Below, one piece after another: positions 38,095-49,559 of a stretch of 64,000 bases of DNA (positions within the stretch are counted from its first letter, which is position 1; each line of letters starts with the position of its first letter). This stretch comes from Dugong dugon (lineage: Eukaryota > Chordata > Mammalia > Sirenia > Dugongidae), in assembly GCA_030035585.1 (NCBI GenBank), contig CM057473.1, positions 10,156,501 through 10,220,500 of the forward strand. The letters run 5' to 3'. The notes under the pieces are model-generated. The model was not told the origin of the DNA. It worked only from the letters and a program-made list of their open reading frames with translations, and did no database searches. The position numbers and the translations under genes were made by a program.

Positions 38095-38802
38095 AGGGCT
38101 GCCTTAGCAAAGAACAACAGACTGGGTAACTTAAAACAGCAGAAACTTCTCTCACAGTTCCAGAGGACAGAAGTCTGAGATCAAGGTACCTGCAGGGCCC
38201 TGCTCTCTCTATAGGCTCTCAAGAAGATCCTTCTTTGCCTCTTCCAGCTTCTGGTGGTCCCAGGCATCCCTTGTATTTGTTATTGCTGTTATGAGATGCC
38301 ACCGAGTCGGTTCCTACTCATAGCGACCCCGTGTACAACAGAAGGAAACACTGCCCGGTCCTGCACCATCCTCACAATTGTTGCCATGTATGAGCCCATT
38401 GTTGCAGCCCCTGTGTCAGTTCATCTTGTTGAGGGTCTTCTTCTTTTTCACTGACCCTCTATTCTACCAAGCATGATGTCCTTCTCCAGGGACTGGTCCC
38501 TCCTGATAACATGTCCAAAGTCCGTGAGATGAGGTCTCGCCCTTCCGGCTTCTAAGGAGCACTCTGGCTGCATCTTGCCTTGTGGCTGCAGAACTCCCAT
38601 CTCTGCCTCTGTCTTCACACAGCTGTCTTCCCTCTGTGTCTCTTCGCTTTTTATCAACACCAGCTGTCTTGAATCAGGACCCACCCCATGTTAACTAATG
38701 ACATCTGCAAAGATGCTATTTTCCAAATAAGGTCACATTCACAGGTACCAGGGGTTAGGGCTTCAACATATCTTTTTAGGGGACACAATTCAACCCATAA
38801 CA
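38095..38802 (-). mobile_element. Solo LTR fossil, MaLR (MLT1/MST-like), with RTE insertion
   Basis: Antisense LTR ending ggacacaattcaacccataa ca at 38802. It is split at 38275-38577 by an antisense RTE 3' end. Old mammalian-wide family; no internal coding region seen. Confidence 0.75.
38275..38577 (-). mobile_element. RTE LINE 3' end inside a MaLR LTR
   Basis: It aligns with the RTE copy at 46500-46790: actgcccggtcctgcaccat, cccattgttgcagcc, catgatgtccttctccaggg and ctcctgataacatgtccaaa. Short flanks ccttgt on both sides suggest a target duplication. Confidence 0.85.
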
Positions 38803-38827
38803 GAGATACAGGGTTTTTTGGGGTTTG

Positions 38828-38851
38828 TTTTTTTTTTTTTTTTTTTTTTTT
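38828..38851. repeat. Poly(T) run
   Basis: 24 T residues just beyond the LTR end. Confidence 0.95.
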
Positions 38852-38869
38852 GGTTGCACACGTGATTCT

Positions 38870-39060
38870 GAGTCCCAATCTACCGAATCTCGTTTTGCCT
38901 TTTAAGAGCCAAGGCTTCAGAGTAAGAGAAACTTGTATAATCTCTCGCCTCTGTGACCTGCTAGTTCAATGTCCAAATCAAGTAACTGAAATTCTATAAC
39001 CTTAATTTCATCTGAAATATGTGAATAACACTATCTTGCCAGATCAATGCAGTGATCATA
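38870..39060 (+). mobile_element. MIR fragment
   Basis: Weak MIR order: gagccaaggcttcagagtaa, tctgtgacctgctagttcaa, ttaatttcatctgaaatatg. Confidence 0.55.
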
Positions 39061-39220
39061 AACTGTGTCACTAGAACTTCTGTCACAAAGACCCTATCTG
39101 GGTTGGTGACTCAGTCAGCACACATGAATATACACGTTCTCCTTCCTCAACCTGTGTCCCCCTACTCCCAAGCCTTACCACTTCCATAAGCAGATATATT
39201 AGTTATCTATTGCCATGTAA

Positions 39221-39621
39221 GGAACCCTGGTGGCACAGTGGTAAAGCACTTGGCTACTAACTGAAAAGTTGGCAGTTCAAACCCACCAGCCACTCCCAGG
39301 AGAAAGATGTGGCAGTCTGCTTCCGTAACGATTTTTTTAAACCTCATCACCATCTAGTCGATTCCAACTCATAGTGACCCTACAGGACAGAGTAGAACTG
39401 CCCCATAGGGTTTTCAAGGCTGTAATCTTTACAGAAGCAGACTGCCCCATCTTCCTCCCACAGAGCAGCAGGTAGATGCAAACCGCTGACCTTTCAGTTA
39501 ACAATCAAGCATTTAACCACTGTGCCACCAGGGCTCTTGTAAAGATTACAGCCTTAGAAACTGGGGGACAGAGATCTACTCTGTCCCTGTAGGGTCAGTA
39601 TGAGTCAGAATTAATTTGACA
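39221..39621 (+). mobile_element. AfroSINE, long variant, interrupted
   Basis: Sense copy with pieces 39221-39333 and 39539-39621. The extra module cagtctgcttccgtaacgatt is the exact site where the next SINE entered. Confidence 0.9.
39334..39538 (-). mobile_element. AfroSINE nested in an AfroSINE
   Basis: Antisense long variant inserted in the copy above. The 9-bp duplication gtaacgatt / gtaaagatt (39325-39333, 39539-39547) proves the order: LTR first, sense SINE second, antisense SINE last. Confidence 0.92.
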
Positions 39622-39886
39622 TTCATTATCTCAGTTTCTGTAGTTCAGGAAACCGGGCCCAGCTTAGCTAGGGTATCTCAGAGGCTGCACTCAGGTGTCA
39701 GTCACAGCCACAGCCACTCCTCAAGGCTCTGCTGGAGAAGAATCTGCTTCCGGCCTCACTCATACAGCTGTTAGCACAGTCCAGTCCCTTTCAGGCTTTT
39801 GGACCGGGGGTTTCAGTTCCTCACTGGCTGTTGGCTAGAGGCCACTCTTAATTCCTTGCCATATGGACCCCCCCATAGAGTAACTG

Positions 39887-40040
39887 GAGCCCTGGTGATG
39901 TAGCGGTTAAGAGCTACAGCTGCTAACCAAAAGGTCGGCAGTTCAAATCCACCAGCTGCTCCTTGGAAACCCTATGGGGCAGTTCTACTCTCTCCTATAA
40001 GGTCGCTATGAGTCAGAATCAACTTGATGGCAATGCTAAG
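39887..40040 (+). mobile_element. AfroSINE
   Basis: Full sense copy, ggagccctggtgatg to cttgatggcaatg. Confidence 0.92.
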
Positions 40041-40049
40041 TCCGTTATT

Positions 40050-40190
40050 TAGAGTCCCTGCGTGGTGCAAACAGTCAATGCACTAGGCTGCTAATTGAAA
40101 GGTTCGCAGTTTGAGTCCACCCAGAGGTGCCTCAGAAAAAAGGCCTGGCAATGTACTTCTGAAAAATCAATTACTGATTTTAGAATCGTT
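40050..40190 (+). mobile_element. AfroSINE, longer subfamily, 3'-truncated
   Basis: gagtccctgcgtggtgcaaa to gaaaaatcaattactgat; stops before the tail, next to the preceding copy. Confidence 0.85.
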
Positions 40191-40199
40191 GAGGCAGAT

Positions 40200-40392
40200 G
40201 AATCTACAAGTCCAGGGACTCCAAGGATTGCTAGCTGCTAGAAGTTGAAATAGACAAAAAAGGACTCCCCACAAACAGCACCCTAAATTCGGATGTCCAG
40301 CCTCCTGAATTGTGAGAAAATAAATTTCTGTTCTTTAAAACCATCCACTTGTGGTATTTCTGTTACAACAGCACTAGGAAACTAAGACAGCG
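40200..40392 (+). mobile_element. 3' part of a MaLR-like LTR fossil, sense
   Basis: gagaaaataaatttctgttc, aaccatccacttgtggtatt and gcactaggaaactaagaca are the 3' end of the LTR family that appears antisense at 47894-64000. It is the only sense member here. Confidence 0.75.
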
Positions 40393-40821
40393 ATGTAGGG
40401 AATAACACTTTCCTCTGACAAGAACTTGCCGGCACAGCAGCTGAAAGCATCTTTGGTCCGTACTTGGCTCTGATCAAATTGCTTTTATTGAACTGGCTGC
40501 GGTAGAAGGGAGCAGGCAACACTCCGAGGGCCGTGCGAACTCCAGAAGTGCCGCATTCCTAAGGGGATGTTGAAAGGAGACACGCAAGGTTTGTGTTTCT
40601 CGTAAACTTCATGTATGAGCTGCCCTAAAGCACATCTGCAGTTTGACAGGGAATGAAGTGCAAGCCCACATACCTTTAAGAGCAAGTCTTAACGTGGTCC
40701 CATGTCTAACCTTTCTTTCAACTTTGTTCCAAACATGCGTTCTTAATGAAGACGAGACTTCTAAGACATGTTTCTGCTTGAGTGTTTGGTAGAGCAGGTT
40801 GCTAACTACCTAATCCTGAAT

Positions 40822-41158
40822 GTTGCTGTTCGCTGCCATAGAGTTAGCCCTGAACTCAGGGCAACCCCATGCACAACAGAACAAAATGCTGCCTGGTGCG
40901 TTGCCGTCCCCATGATCAGTGATGGATCAGACCATTGTGATCCCTAGGATTTTCATTGGCCGCTTTTTGGAAGTAAATTGCCAGGCTTTTCTTCCTAGTC
41001 TTAGTCTGGAAGCTCCATTGAAACCTGTTCAGCATCATAGCAACACACAAGCCTCCACTGACGGGTGGTGGTTGTGCACGAGGTGCATTGGCTGATACTC
41101 AAACCCAAGTCTCCTGCATGGAAGGCGAGAATTCTAACACTGAATCACCAAAGCCCCA
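40822..41158 (-). mobile_element. SINE with tRNA-Gly head and RTE-type tail
   Basis: The minus-strand head has gtagaattctcgcctt-like bases (antisense ggaaggcgagaattctaaca) and a decayed B box. The body matches the copy at 32851, including gaagcctccactgac antisense and ttttcattggcc. Confidence 0.75.
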
Positions 41159-41861
41159 TGCTTGAATACCTTTTTTAAAAATGCAGAAACACAAATCCAA
41201 AGAAATGTTTGGAACTGCAAAAGCACGGGTTGGAAATGTTTGCTTTCTCTGATTGCGATATTAAGGAATAATTGGCTGAAAAACTGTTCACAGTTAAGAC
41301 TCTTTGATTCCTGTGTTGGCTCTGCTGTCCCTCCTCTTAATCCAGGCGTGAGTAGCCTTTGAGGGTATGTCACCTGCCATTTCCAAGCGTGACGAGGAGG
41401 CAGAGTAATCATTTTCTGAATCTCGTTTGGTTGTGAGTGATAGATGAACAGAGACCTCGCACTGTCTCCTGGACCTGAAAGTTGGATAATTTAGTTTTTT
41501 TTCTGATGAAAATCCAAAGAGAACTAAATGATCTGGTTTTCCCATTTTTGTAGCATATTGCCTGTTACTGTCTTGATTATCCCAGGTCTTGTGCATCATC
41601 TTCTCTGTTGAGTGGGAAGCGATTGGAAAGCAGTTCAGAGGGATTAAGTAGTGAGAGTTCAACTCCATCTGCTTTGACCGTGAAATGCATTTGGAGTTCC
41701 CAATCCCCTGAGCTTCTGTCCCTTCCTAAACACAAACTCCCTTACCACCATGCCTGGGGGGGGCAGGCACCTTCCTTCCTCTGTCGACTCTGGTAATTTC
41801 TCTATCCAGAATTAATTGTTCCCACTTCTGGCCTTTTTTGTACCTATTTGTATCTCCTTCT

Positions 41862-42068
41862 AAGTGTCCCTGGATGGTGCAAACAGTTTACATTCGACTA
41901 CTAACATTAAGGTTGGCGGTTGGAACCCACCCAGTGGTGCTGTGTAAGAAAGGCCTAGCGAGCTGCTTCCACAAAGATTATAGCCCAAAAAAATCCTATG
42001 GAGCAGCTCTCCTCTGTAACACATGGGGTTGCCATGAGTCAGGATCAACTTGATGGCAATGGGCTTGG
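41862..42068 (+). mobile_element. AfroSINE, mixed variant
   Basis: Starts tgtccctggatggtgcaaac and carries the agctgcttccacaaagatta module. Flanks gtatctcctt on both sides are the target duplication. Confidence 0.88.
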
Positions 42069-42104
42069 TTTGGTATCTCCTTTATTGCCTGTCATGCCCA
42101 TTGT

Positions 42105-42252
42105 CCGTTGCCGTTGAGTCAATTACCACTCATAGTGACCCTATAGGACAGAGTAGAACTGCTCCATAGGGTTTCCAAGGAGTGGCTGGTGGATTCGAAC
42201 TGCCGACCTTTTGGTTAGCAGTCAAGCTCTTAACCACTATACCACCAGTGCC
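42105..42252 (-). mobile_element. AfroSINE, antisense
   Basis: Full copy, cgttgccgttgagtcaatta to accactataccaccagtgcc; short flanks tgcctgt on both sides. Confidence 0.92.
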
Positions 42253-42742
42253 TGTAGCAGAGTTGTTTAAATGTCTGTCTTCCCCAGAAGACTCTTTGGG
42301 AGCAAGGGCTGTCCCTTGGAGAATCTGTAGTTCCCAGGAGCACTTACATGAAATAGCTTACTAGATTTACTAACTCAGGAAATAACGATATTTGACATTA
42401 AAGAATGTTAAAACAATCTTAAGAAATAGAGGAAGTGAGTTTATAGTGTGTAGCAAATTCTAAGTGGGGTCCATAACCCAAGACTGGGGTCAGAGAACTG
42501 GACTAAAGGCCATGGTGTCATAGTTCTTAATTGATGATACATGTCAATCCAAATGCAGCTGGATTGTGTTATGAAGCACAGTATTAACATGTCTGTTCAA
42601 GCAAGTGAACATGCCATCTTGACTCACTCATTTAGTGGGAACAAGATAACATGTCAATTTGGAAGAGGCCCTTTTATAATTTTTCAAATTAAATTTGACT
42701 TTCTTGTTTTTTACATAAAGAGAGTAATTAAAAAAAAAAAAT

Positions 42743-42934
42743 TTGCCATAAAGTGGATTATCTCACAGCAACCCTGTAGGACAAAGCAGAACTGCCCTGT
42801 AGGGTTTCCAAGACTGTAATCTTTACTGAAGCCGACTGCCACATCTTCTCCCAAAGAGCGCCTGGTGGGTTACAACAGCCAACCTTTCAGTTAGCAGTCG
42901 AGCGCTTTAACCACTGCACCATCAGGGCGCCTCA
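42743..42934 (-). mobile_element. AfroSINE, long variant
   Basis: Antisense with the actgtaatctttactgaagc module; flanked by attaaaaaaaa on both sides. Confidence 0.88.
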
Positions 42935-43349
42935 TTAAAAAAAAGGAATACCAACCAAATGTCAGAAAAGAATTGCCTCATAAATCACATTTCCATTGAA
43001 TAGATTCTAATGTAATTTAAACTTCAAAAGCAGTGTCCAAAGGATTTACCAAATGCATTTTTTATTAAAATAAAATGCCTAACTTTGCACGTTACCATTT
43101 TTTCGGGCTCTGTTGGAAAACTACTGATTATTCTGAAAAGAAACAAACAGACAAAAAAAGACTGAAACTGGCTGAAAACAAGTGGTTAATAATAAAATGG
43201 TAACCAGCTTTTGTGCTATTGCTATTCTTTAATATGTAGGACAGTATTTCTGAAAAGCAGTAATGCCACTGTAAAAAGATTATTTCTCAATAGAATCATC
43301 CCTTAAAATTTATCATAAATAACAACAACAACACCAATAATAATAATAG

Positions 43350-43615
43350 TTCACATTAGTTGTACCAGGCACTGTTCAAGCACTTCATATTTAGTGTATA
43401 TTTAATTTTCTCCTAGCCCACGTGTGTCAGAGTAGAACTGTGCTCCACAGGGTTTTCAATGATTGATTTTCAAAAGTAGATCACCAGGTCTTTCTTCCAA
43501 AGTGCCTCTGGGTGGAACCTCCAATCTCTTGGTTAGCAGCCAAGCATTTTAACCGAAGTTTGCACCATTAAGGGACTCCAGCCCCACGGTCAGGTATTAT
43601 TATCATCTCTATCAG
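43350..43615 (-). mobile_element. MIR split by a SINE
   Basis: Antisense MIR pieces (taccaggcactgttcaagca; ggtcaggtattattatcatc) flank the SINE at 43423-43580, with agcccacg / agccccacg at the joints. Confidence 0.7.
43423..43580 (-). mobile_element. AfroSINE, longer subfamily
   Basis: Antisense body and head (gtgtgtcagagtagaactgt to caccattaagggactcc); the terminal tail is missing. Confidence 0.85.
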
Positions 43616-43625
43616 AGACGATAGA

Positions 43626-43785
43626 GATGTCCTGGTGGCATAGTGGTTAAGAGCTTGGCTGCTAACCAAAAGATCAGCAGTTCAAGTCCACCAGCCACTC
43701 CTTGGAAACCCAGTGGGGCACTTCTACTCTGTGCTATAGGGCTGCCATGAGTCAGAATTGATTCTACGGCAACGGGTTTATTGTG
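43626..43785 (+). mobile_element. AfroSINE
   Basis: Full sense copy, tgtcctggtggcatagtgg to tctacggcaacgggtttat. Confidence 0.92.
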
Positions 43786-44712
43786 CAGGTGAAGAAAACT
43801 GTAAATGTACCCCTCTTGTAGTCCTAAAAATACCTTTCAATGAGAATAAACTTTTAATGCCATAAAGAAATACATCCATATTTAATTTTTACTTGTAAAA
43901 TCCACCTGCAGCAATATTGGGGCTGATCCCAGAAGTTGTCTGTCCATAGCGTGAGTTCCAAGTGGATGATTACGCATGTTGGAACAGTCTTTGCCCTTCT
44001 GTTGCAATTGGTCCTTTAGCCTCTCTCAGCTGCAGTTTTTCTGCACACCTCAGCTACAGACAGAGCGTGAAAGGACTCTTCTACCTCTGTTACAGCACCT
44101 GGTCCCAGCAGATACCTTCACCCGATTATCTCCCAGGTCATGATTTTCACCTGCACATTAGAAACAGGGATGAATTTTCCACGGAAGATCTGTGTTTCCT
44201 TTCGACCAGGATGATGGAGTGAGTCGATATTTATGGAAAAAAGCTGGAGGAAGAGGACGCGTGCGAAGTGATGTAACCTTTAACTAACTTTGCAGAGACG
44301 GCTATGAATTTCGGCAAGCACGCCTGGGGACGATAGAGATTGGCTGTCTACTTTGTCTTTGTCTGAATACTCCTATGGAATTAGTTGCTGATTTTCTGTT
44401 ATACATTTTTTTGGATAAGCTCAAGATCTGCAGAATTTTTTAAAATTATATACATATACATGCGTTAAGATATTAAACTAGATAATAATAATGTGTTAGA
44501 AAACTTAGGGAAGAATGTTAAAATGAGAAAAATTGTAATAGTAGTCTCCTACATAATTCTGCACAAATAGCAGAGTTTTATAGTAATCAAGGGCATAAAA
44601 TAATTTTTGCCCAGCACAAAGCTGTATACACATGAATATCAGAATTAAAATATTTATGAAACTCACGCTTCTCCAAACCACCACCACCACCAACAAAAAA
44701 AAACAACACCAA

Positions 44713-44882
44713 ACCTGTTGCCATCGAGTCAATTCCGGCTCATAGTGACCCTATAGGACAGAGTAGAACTGCCCCATAGGGTTTCCAAGGCCTTAAATCT
44801 TTACAGAAGCAGACTGCCGCATCTTTCTCCCACGTAGCGGCTGGTGGATTTGAGCACTTAACCACTATGCCACTGGGGCTCC
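44713..44882 (-). mobile_element. AfroSINE, long variant, B-box deletion
   Basis: Antisense with the ctttacagaagcagactgcc module. The bases between gtggatttgag and cacttaaccac are shortened, removing part of the tRNA-like head. Confidence 0.88.
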
Positions 44883-46357
44883 TCCCCCAGACCATAGCAA
44901 TATAATAAATGAGATTTCTCCATCTTGGGCCTCCTTTTCTGTTATAGGACTTCTAGGTTTCTGCAAATTACCACCTATAATTATTTGGGAGTCCCCAAGG
45001 CTGTTTTCTTACAGTCTTTCCATTACCAGATTGCATCTTCCAGATTCTTTTCTTCCAGCTCCGCTTTGGTGATGCTGGTGGCTGGATATTTGCTAACCAC
45101 TAGATTCTTAGCCCTGCCCTGCTGCGGGGGACGGCCATCGAGATCTTTGAATTAGATTGCTGTGCCCAGGCACCAGCATTGCTGCTGCTGCAGCACCTTC
45201 TATGGTGCAATGTCACTGCCCACTATTGCAGCGACAGCACTATCATGGAGGATGAGCAGGTACTGGGCCTGCCCCGGAACGTTCTTGAAGTTATTGGCCC
45301 AAGGTGCCACAGGCAGGGTGCAGTCTCCCATGTACTAGAGCTTCCTATCTTCTCTTGATCCCTCAACAAACCAAGAGAACGTTGCACTCTGGGATAAAAT
45401 GGGAGAAGGCCACTCTTTTTCTTTTACTGAAGACATTAGGCTCAAAGCAGCAATACTTTATGTTCCCAGCATCTCAGGGGTTATGTTGTTAAAACGTCCT
45501 TTCCATTTTGACCTAACATCTCTCCAACTTAGACATGGGTCTATGAGAAAAGAGCTTTAGGACATATTTTAGTGATAGACATTGTACTTTTATTATTCAA
45601 AAAAAAAGAAAGAAAACCTGCAATCCTCTCTGAAGAGTGGGATATTTTTTACGGGAACATAATTCAGGCTCTTTTCTCCCTTAGGCTGAGCTTTGCCCAG
45701 GGCAATTCTTGGCCTCTCCTGCATATAAAATCTTGGAAGGCCTGCTTCATCACTCGATGACCTGTCTGGTTGCCAGGAGTGAACAATTAAAGCTCAATGT
45801 GGGCAACCATCTCCCCTACTGCATACAGGATGCAACGTATTTCTTCCAATGAAGAATAAGTAGCCATTAAGTAGTACTTACCTGAAACTGTTGCTTGGTC
45901 AAATACAAATTAATTGATAGAGTAACGTTATCAAACAATTTAGACAGACAAGCTAGTGCAAAATTTTTTATATGAATTGACCATTGTTTTGGCATCCCAT
46001 AAACATATTTTTAGAGATATGTCAGCAGAACAAAATGAGGGCCAAATGATTCACTTCATCATACAATGATTCTTGGGCAGACAGAAGACACAGCATAAGC
46101 TACCTAAAAGTACCTTATGAATATAAAAGCTATCAAATGGAAATAAAAGGTAAAATGACCCTTTGCACTAAGCCTTTCTGTTCTGCATACCTTCCCCTTG
46201 ACATTTTGTATCCACTGTCCACCTCTCCCCTCCATGTCTGCACCAGGAGTCTGAACTGCATGGACTGCATCAATGGGTTTTCTTTCCATTTGGCTCTGGT
46301 TGAGTTTGGCCAGTGGGAGCCCAACCAGGAGCTCAGAAAGTAAAAGGAGTGTGAAGA
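44883..46357. other. Stretch with no recognised element
   Basis: I see no SINE, LINE or convincing gene. 45120-45340 is GC-richer (a ctgctgctgctgcag cluster) than its surroundings. A minus-strand frame there is semi-open, but not enough to call a pseudogene. Confidence 0.5.
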
Positions 46358-46402
46358 TGAGGTGTTTACTTGGGGTGTTTATTTGGGGTGTTTATTTGGG
46401 TC
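46358..46402. repeat. Three-copy 15-16 bp tandem repeat
   Basis: ggtgtttacttgggg, ggtgtttatttgggg and ggtgtttatttgggt in a row. Confidence 0.9.
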
Positions 46403-46492
46403 GTGCCTCTCAACCAAAAGTCTCAATTTCCCTGGATGCTTTCTCAAAACAGCTATTTTTCTTAGCTCCTGCTTCTTGACCATTCAGGCTTT

Positions 46493-47690
46493 GTTGCTAT
46501 TGTTGTTAGGTGCTGTCAAGTGGCTTCCGACTCATAGCAACCCCATGTACAACAGAACAAAACACTGCCCAGTCCTGCACCATGCTCACAATTGTTGCTA
46601 TTTTGAGCCCATTGTTGCAGCCACTGTGTCAGTCCATCTCGCCGAGGGTCTTCCTCTTTTTCACTGACCCTCTACTTTACCAAGCATGATGTCCTTCTCC
46701 AGGAACTGGTCCCTCTTGATAACATGTCCAAAGTATGTGAGACAAAGTCTCGCCATCCTCACTTCTAAGGAACATTCTGGCTGTACTTCTTCCAAAACCA
46801 ATTTGTTCATTCTTCTGGCAATCCATGGTATATTCAGTATTCTTTGCCAACCATAATTCAAAGGCATCGATTCTTCTTCTGTCTTCCTTATTCATTGTCT
46901 AGCTTTCCCATGCATATGAAGCAATTGAAAATACCATGGCTTGGGTCAGGTGCACCTTACTCCTCAAAATGACATCTTTGCTTTTTAACACTTTTAAAGG
47001 GGTCTTTTGCAGCAGATTTACCCAATGCAATACATAATTTGATTTCTTGACTGCTGCTTCCGTGGGCACTGATTGTGGATCCAAGTAAAATGAAATCTTG
47101 ACAACTTCAGTCTTTTCTACACTTATCATAATGTTGCTTATTGGTTCAGTTGTGAGGATTTTTGTTTTCTTTATGTTCAGGTATAATCCATACTGAAAAC
47201 TGTAATCTTTAAGTCCTCTTTGCTTTCAGCAAGCAAGGTTGTAGCATCTGCATAGAACAGGTTGTTAATGAGTCTTCCTCCAATCCTGATGCCCCATTCT
47301 TCTTCATATAGTCCAGCTTCTCGGATTATTTGCTCAGCATATAGATTGAATAAGTATGGTGAAAGGATACAACCCTGACACACATCTTTCCTGATTTGAA
47401 ACCATGCAATCTCTCCTTCTTCTGTTCCAACAACTGCTCCTTGGTCTATATACAGGTTTGCATGAGCACAATTAAATGTTCTGGAATTCCCATTCTTGTC
47501 ACTGTTATCCATAATTTGTTATGATCTCCACAGTCAAATGCCTTTGTACAGTCAATAAAACACAGGTGAACATCTCTGGTATTCTTTGTTTTCAGCCAAG
47601 ATCCATCTGACATCAGCAATGATATCCCTGGTTCCACATCCTCTTTTGAATCCGGATTGAATTTATAGAAGTTCCCTGTCATGTACTTCC
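46493..47690 (-). mobile_element. RTE (BovB-like) LINE, 3' portion
   Basis: The minus strand encodes reverse-transcriptase pieces in order: LCFIDCTKAFDCGDHNKLW (about 47590), KDVCQGCILSPYLFNLYAEQ (about 47360) and NNLFYADATTLLAESKEDLK (about 47230), where the usual second catalytic Asp (YADD) is Ala. ILRSKVHLTQAMVFSIASYAW follows (about 46920), then a C-terminal FGHVIKRDQFLEKDIMLGKV (about 46700). These match the RTE/BovB RT order. At least two frame changes occur (between 47446 and 47512, and near 47130), so it is dead. The 3' UTR (gttgttaggtgctgtcaagtg antisense) shares its end with the SINE tails in the window. Confidence 0.9.
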
Positions 47691-47893
47691 AGGCCTAGTA
47701 GATCAGCCTAGGGCTAAAGAAGCTTAGTCATTGATACTAGCCCTAAGGTACTGTACTGTTCTTTGTGGTTTCCCTACACTCTGCCCATACATTTCATTAA
47801 ACTCTCTTCAAATTACCCAGTTTGAGTGTGATATGGGATATAAAATTAAAAGAGGCAACTGACTTAAAGTAAAATGGCTGAACAAATGCTAAG

Positions 47894-48374
47894 TGTCTTA
47901 GTTATCTAGTGCTGCTATAACAGAAATACCATAGTCTAGGAGGTTAGAAATCCAACTTCAGGGGTCCAGCTCCAGAGGAAGGCTTTCCCTGTCCGTCTCT
48001 GGGGGAAAGTCCTTGTCATCAATCTTCCCCTGGTCTAGGAGCTTCTCGATGCAGGGATCCTGAGTCCAAAGGACACACTCCCCTCTTGCTTCTTCGTTCT
48101 TGGTGGTAGGAGGTCCCTCTTCTCCCTGCTCAATTCTCTCTTTTATATCTCAAAAGAGATTGACTCAAGATACAACCTAATATTGTAGATTGAGTCCTGC
48201 CTCATTAACATAACTGCATTTAATCCTGCCTAATTAACATCAGAGAAGTTAGGATTTATAACATATAAGATAATCACATCAGATCACAAAATGGTGGGCA
48301 ACCACACAGTACTGGGAATCACGGCCTAGCCAAGTTGTCACACATTTTCGGGGGACACAATTCAATCCATGATA
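47894..48374 (-). mobile_element. Solo LTR fossil, afrotherian MaLR-like family
   Basis: tgtcttagttatctagtgct to caattcaatccatgata on the plus strand. A perfect 5-bp duplication ctaag flanks it (47889-47893, 48375-48379), typical of retroviral integration. Solo and non-coding. Confidence 0.8.
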
Positions 48375-49099
48375 CTAAGGTTTGGTGTAACTTTTCACCC
48401 AGATTAAACCCTGTTGCTTAGGAACTCACTCGATCATTAAGGTGATGTTTAATTTTCTTTGTGTTCAGCTTAAGAATGTGGATACTACATGTCCTAGGGT
48501 CCGTAAGAAAACCTTGTTAACATTTTTGTGTTGGCTTTCTCCAGGAGACTTTATGCTCTAGGCGAGGTAATGTTTACCAACCTGGTACCGCCAGTAGTCA
48601 TCGTGCCATTGTCAAGCGCGTGGTCTGTGATGGTTATAAGGCCCCTCCGTGACTACACACCTTGCACTTCTGTCTTTTAGTCAGTCAATGTATTCCACCT
48701 GTATTAACGTAACTAATAATATTAAAAATTATGCTTTGCTTTGTCCTGCCTTTAATTGACCTTAATCACTGCAAACTAATTAGAATATTGTGTTTTATAG
48801 TTTCTCTTATGGCACTATAACTCTGTGTGATTTGTACCTCTTTCCTTGGATCCATGAGCTGCCCACTCTGAGGTTTTCACGATTCCCACTCGAATGATAT
48901 ATTGGCTTTAATAAATCTCTTTGATTTTACTTTAATAGAGTTGGAAAGTCTGTACTCTGAAGTGTGCCATTTGTTTCTTGTGTAGCTCTGACTGCAACAC
49001 CTTTGTTCTTAAAAAAAAACAATTCTGTGTGTGTGTTATTTAATATATAAAAATAAACCAGGGTCTCTTTTTAGTTGATCTTGGCTTGCACTTACTTGA
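48375..49099. other. Stretch with no firm element
   Basis: 48840-48960 (gagctgcccactctgagg, ggctttaataaatctctttg) looks like the 3' end of an LTR with its poly(A) signal, but the match is too short to name. The rest is plain. Confidence 0.35.
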
Positions 49100-49258
49100 G
49101 AAAGCAGGCAAGAGACCTGGTTTCCAGTGTCAGCTCTATTCCTATCCAGCCTTTGGGCAGTGCAATCTCCAGAATCACTACTTTCTTAAGAATAAAATGT
49201 GGATGTTGGACTAAATGATCTCTAAAAACATTTCTAGCTCTATGATCCTATGAGTGGC
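49100..49258 (+). mobile_element. MIR3-like element
   Basis: caagagacctggtttccagt, ttgggcagtgcaatctccag, ggatgttggactaaatgat and tttctagctctatgatccta are in MIR/MIR3 order. Confidence 0.7.
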
Positions 49259-49364
49259 TAATAAATGACCACATGGCAGCTTTCAAGAAAGAACAAGTCA
49301 ATAAAAAGTGTCTCATAGACTCTAAGAGCTATAAGTCACCGTAGGAACATTTCTACTTAACACC

Positions 49365-49440
49365 TTTATTCTGTGGGTGATGAAACAGACACAGCATGAT
49401 TAGAGACTTATTCAAAGTCATTGCTAATGAGCCAGCTTGT
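49365..49440 (-). mobile_element. MIR fragment
   Basis: Antisense: tgtgggtgatgaaacagac, ttattcaaagtcattgct. Confidence 0.45.
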
Positions 49441-49559
49441 TAGCAGCAGCCCTTGTTGGAAACTCAACTCACTTGACTCCTCTTTCCACTCCTGCGTTGA
49501 CATCTCAGACAGTCAGAAATCAATCACTTTTCTGTTACCTACTATGAGGACTTAACAAA

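Larger units (their letters stand above)
39195..39886 (-). mobile_element. Partial LTR fossil, MaLR-like, with nested SINEs
   Basis: LTR pieces at 39195-39220 and 39622-39886 (ttagttatctattgcc; ttatctcagtttctgtag; ctcactggctgttggctaga) surround two nested SINEs. Old family. Confidence 0.6.

Noticed and set aside
44960-45345. Possible processed pseudogene on the minus strand (semi-open 118-codon frame)
   Set aside because: Two internal stops and no recognisable protein family; stop frequency is close to chance for this GC content.
48840-48960. LTR 3' end with poly(A) signal
   Set aside because: Suggestive (gagctgcccactctgagg, aataaa) but too short to assign a family or element.
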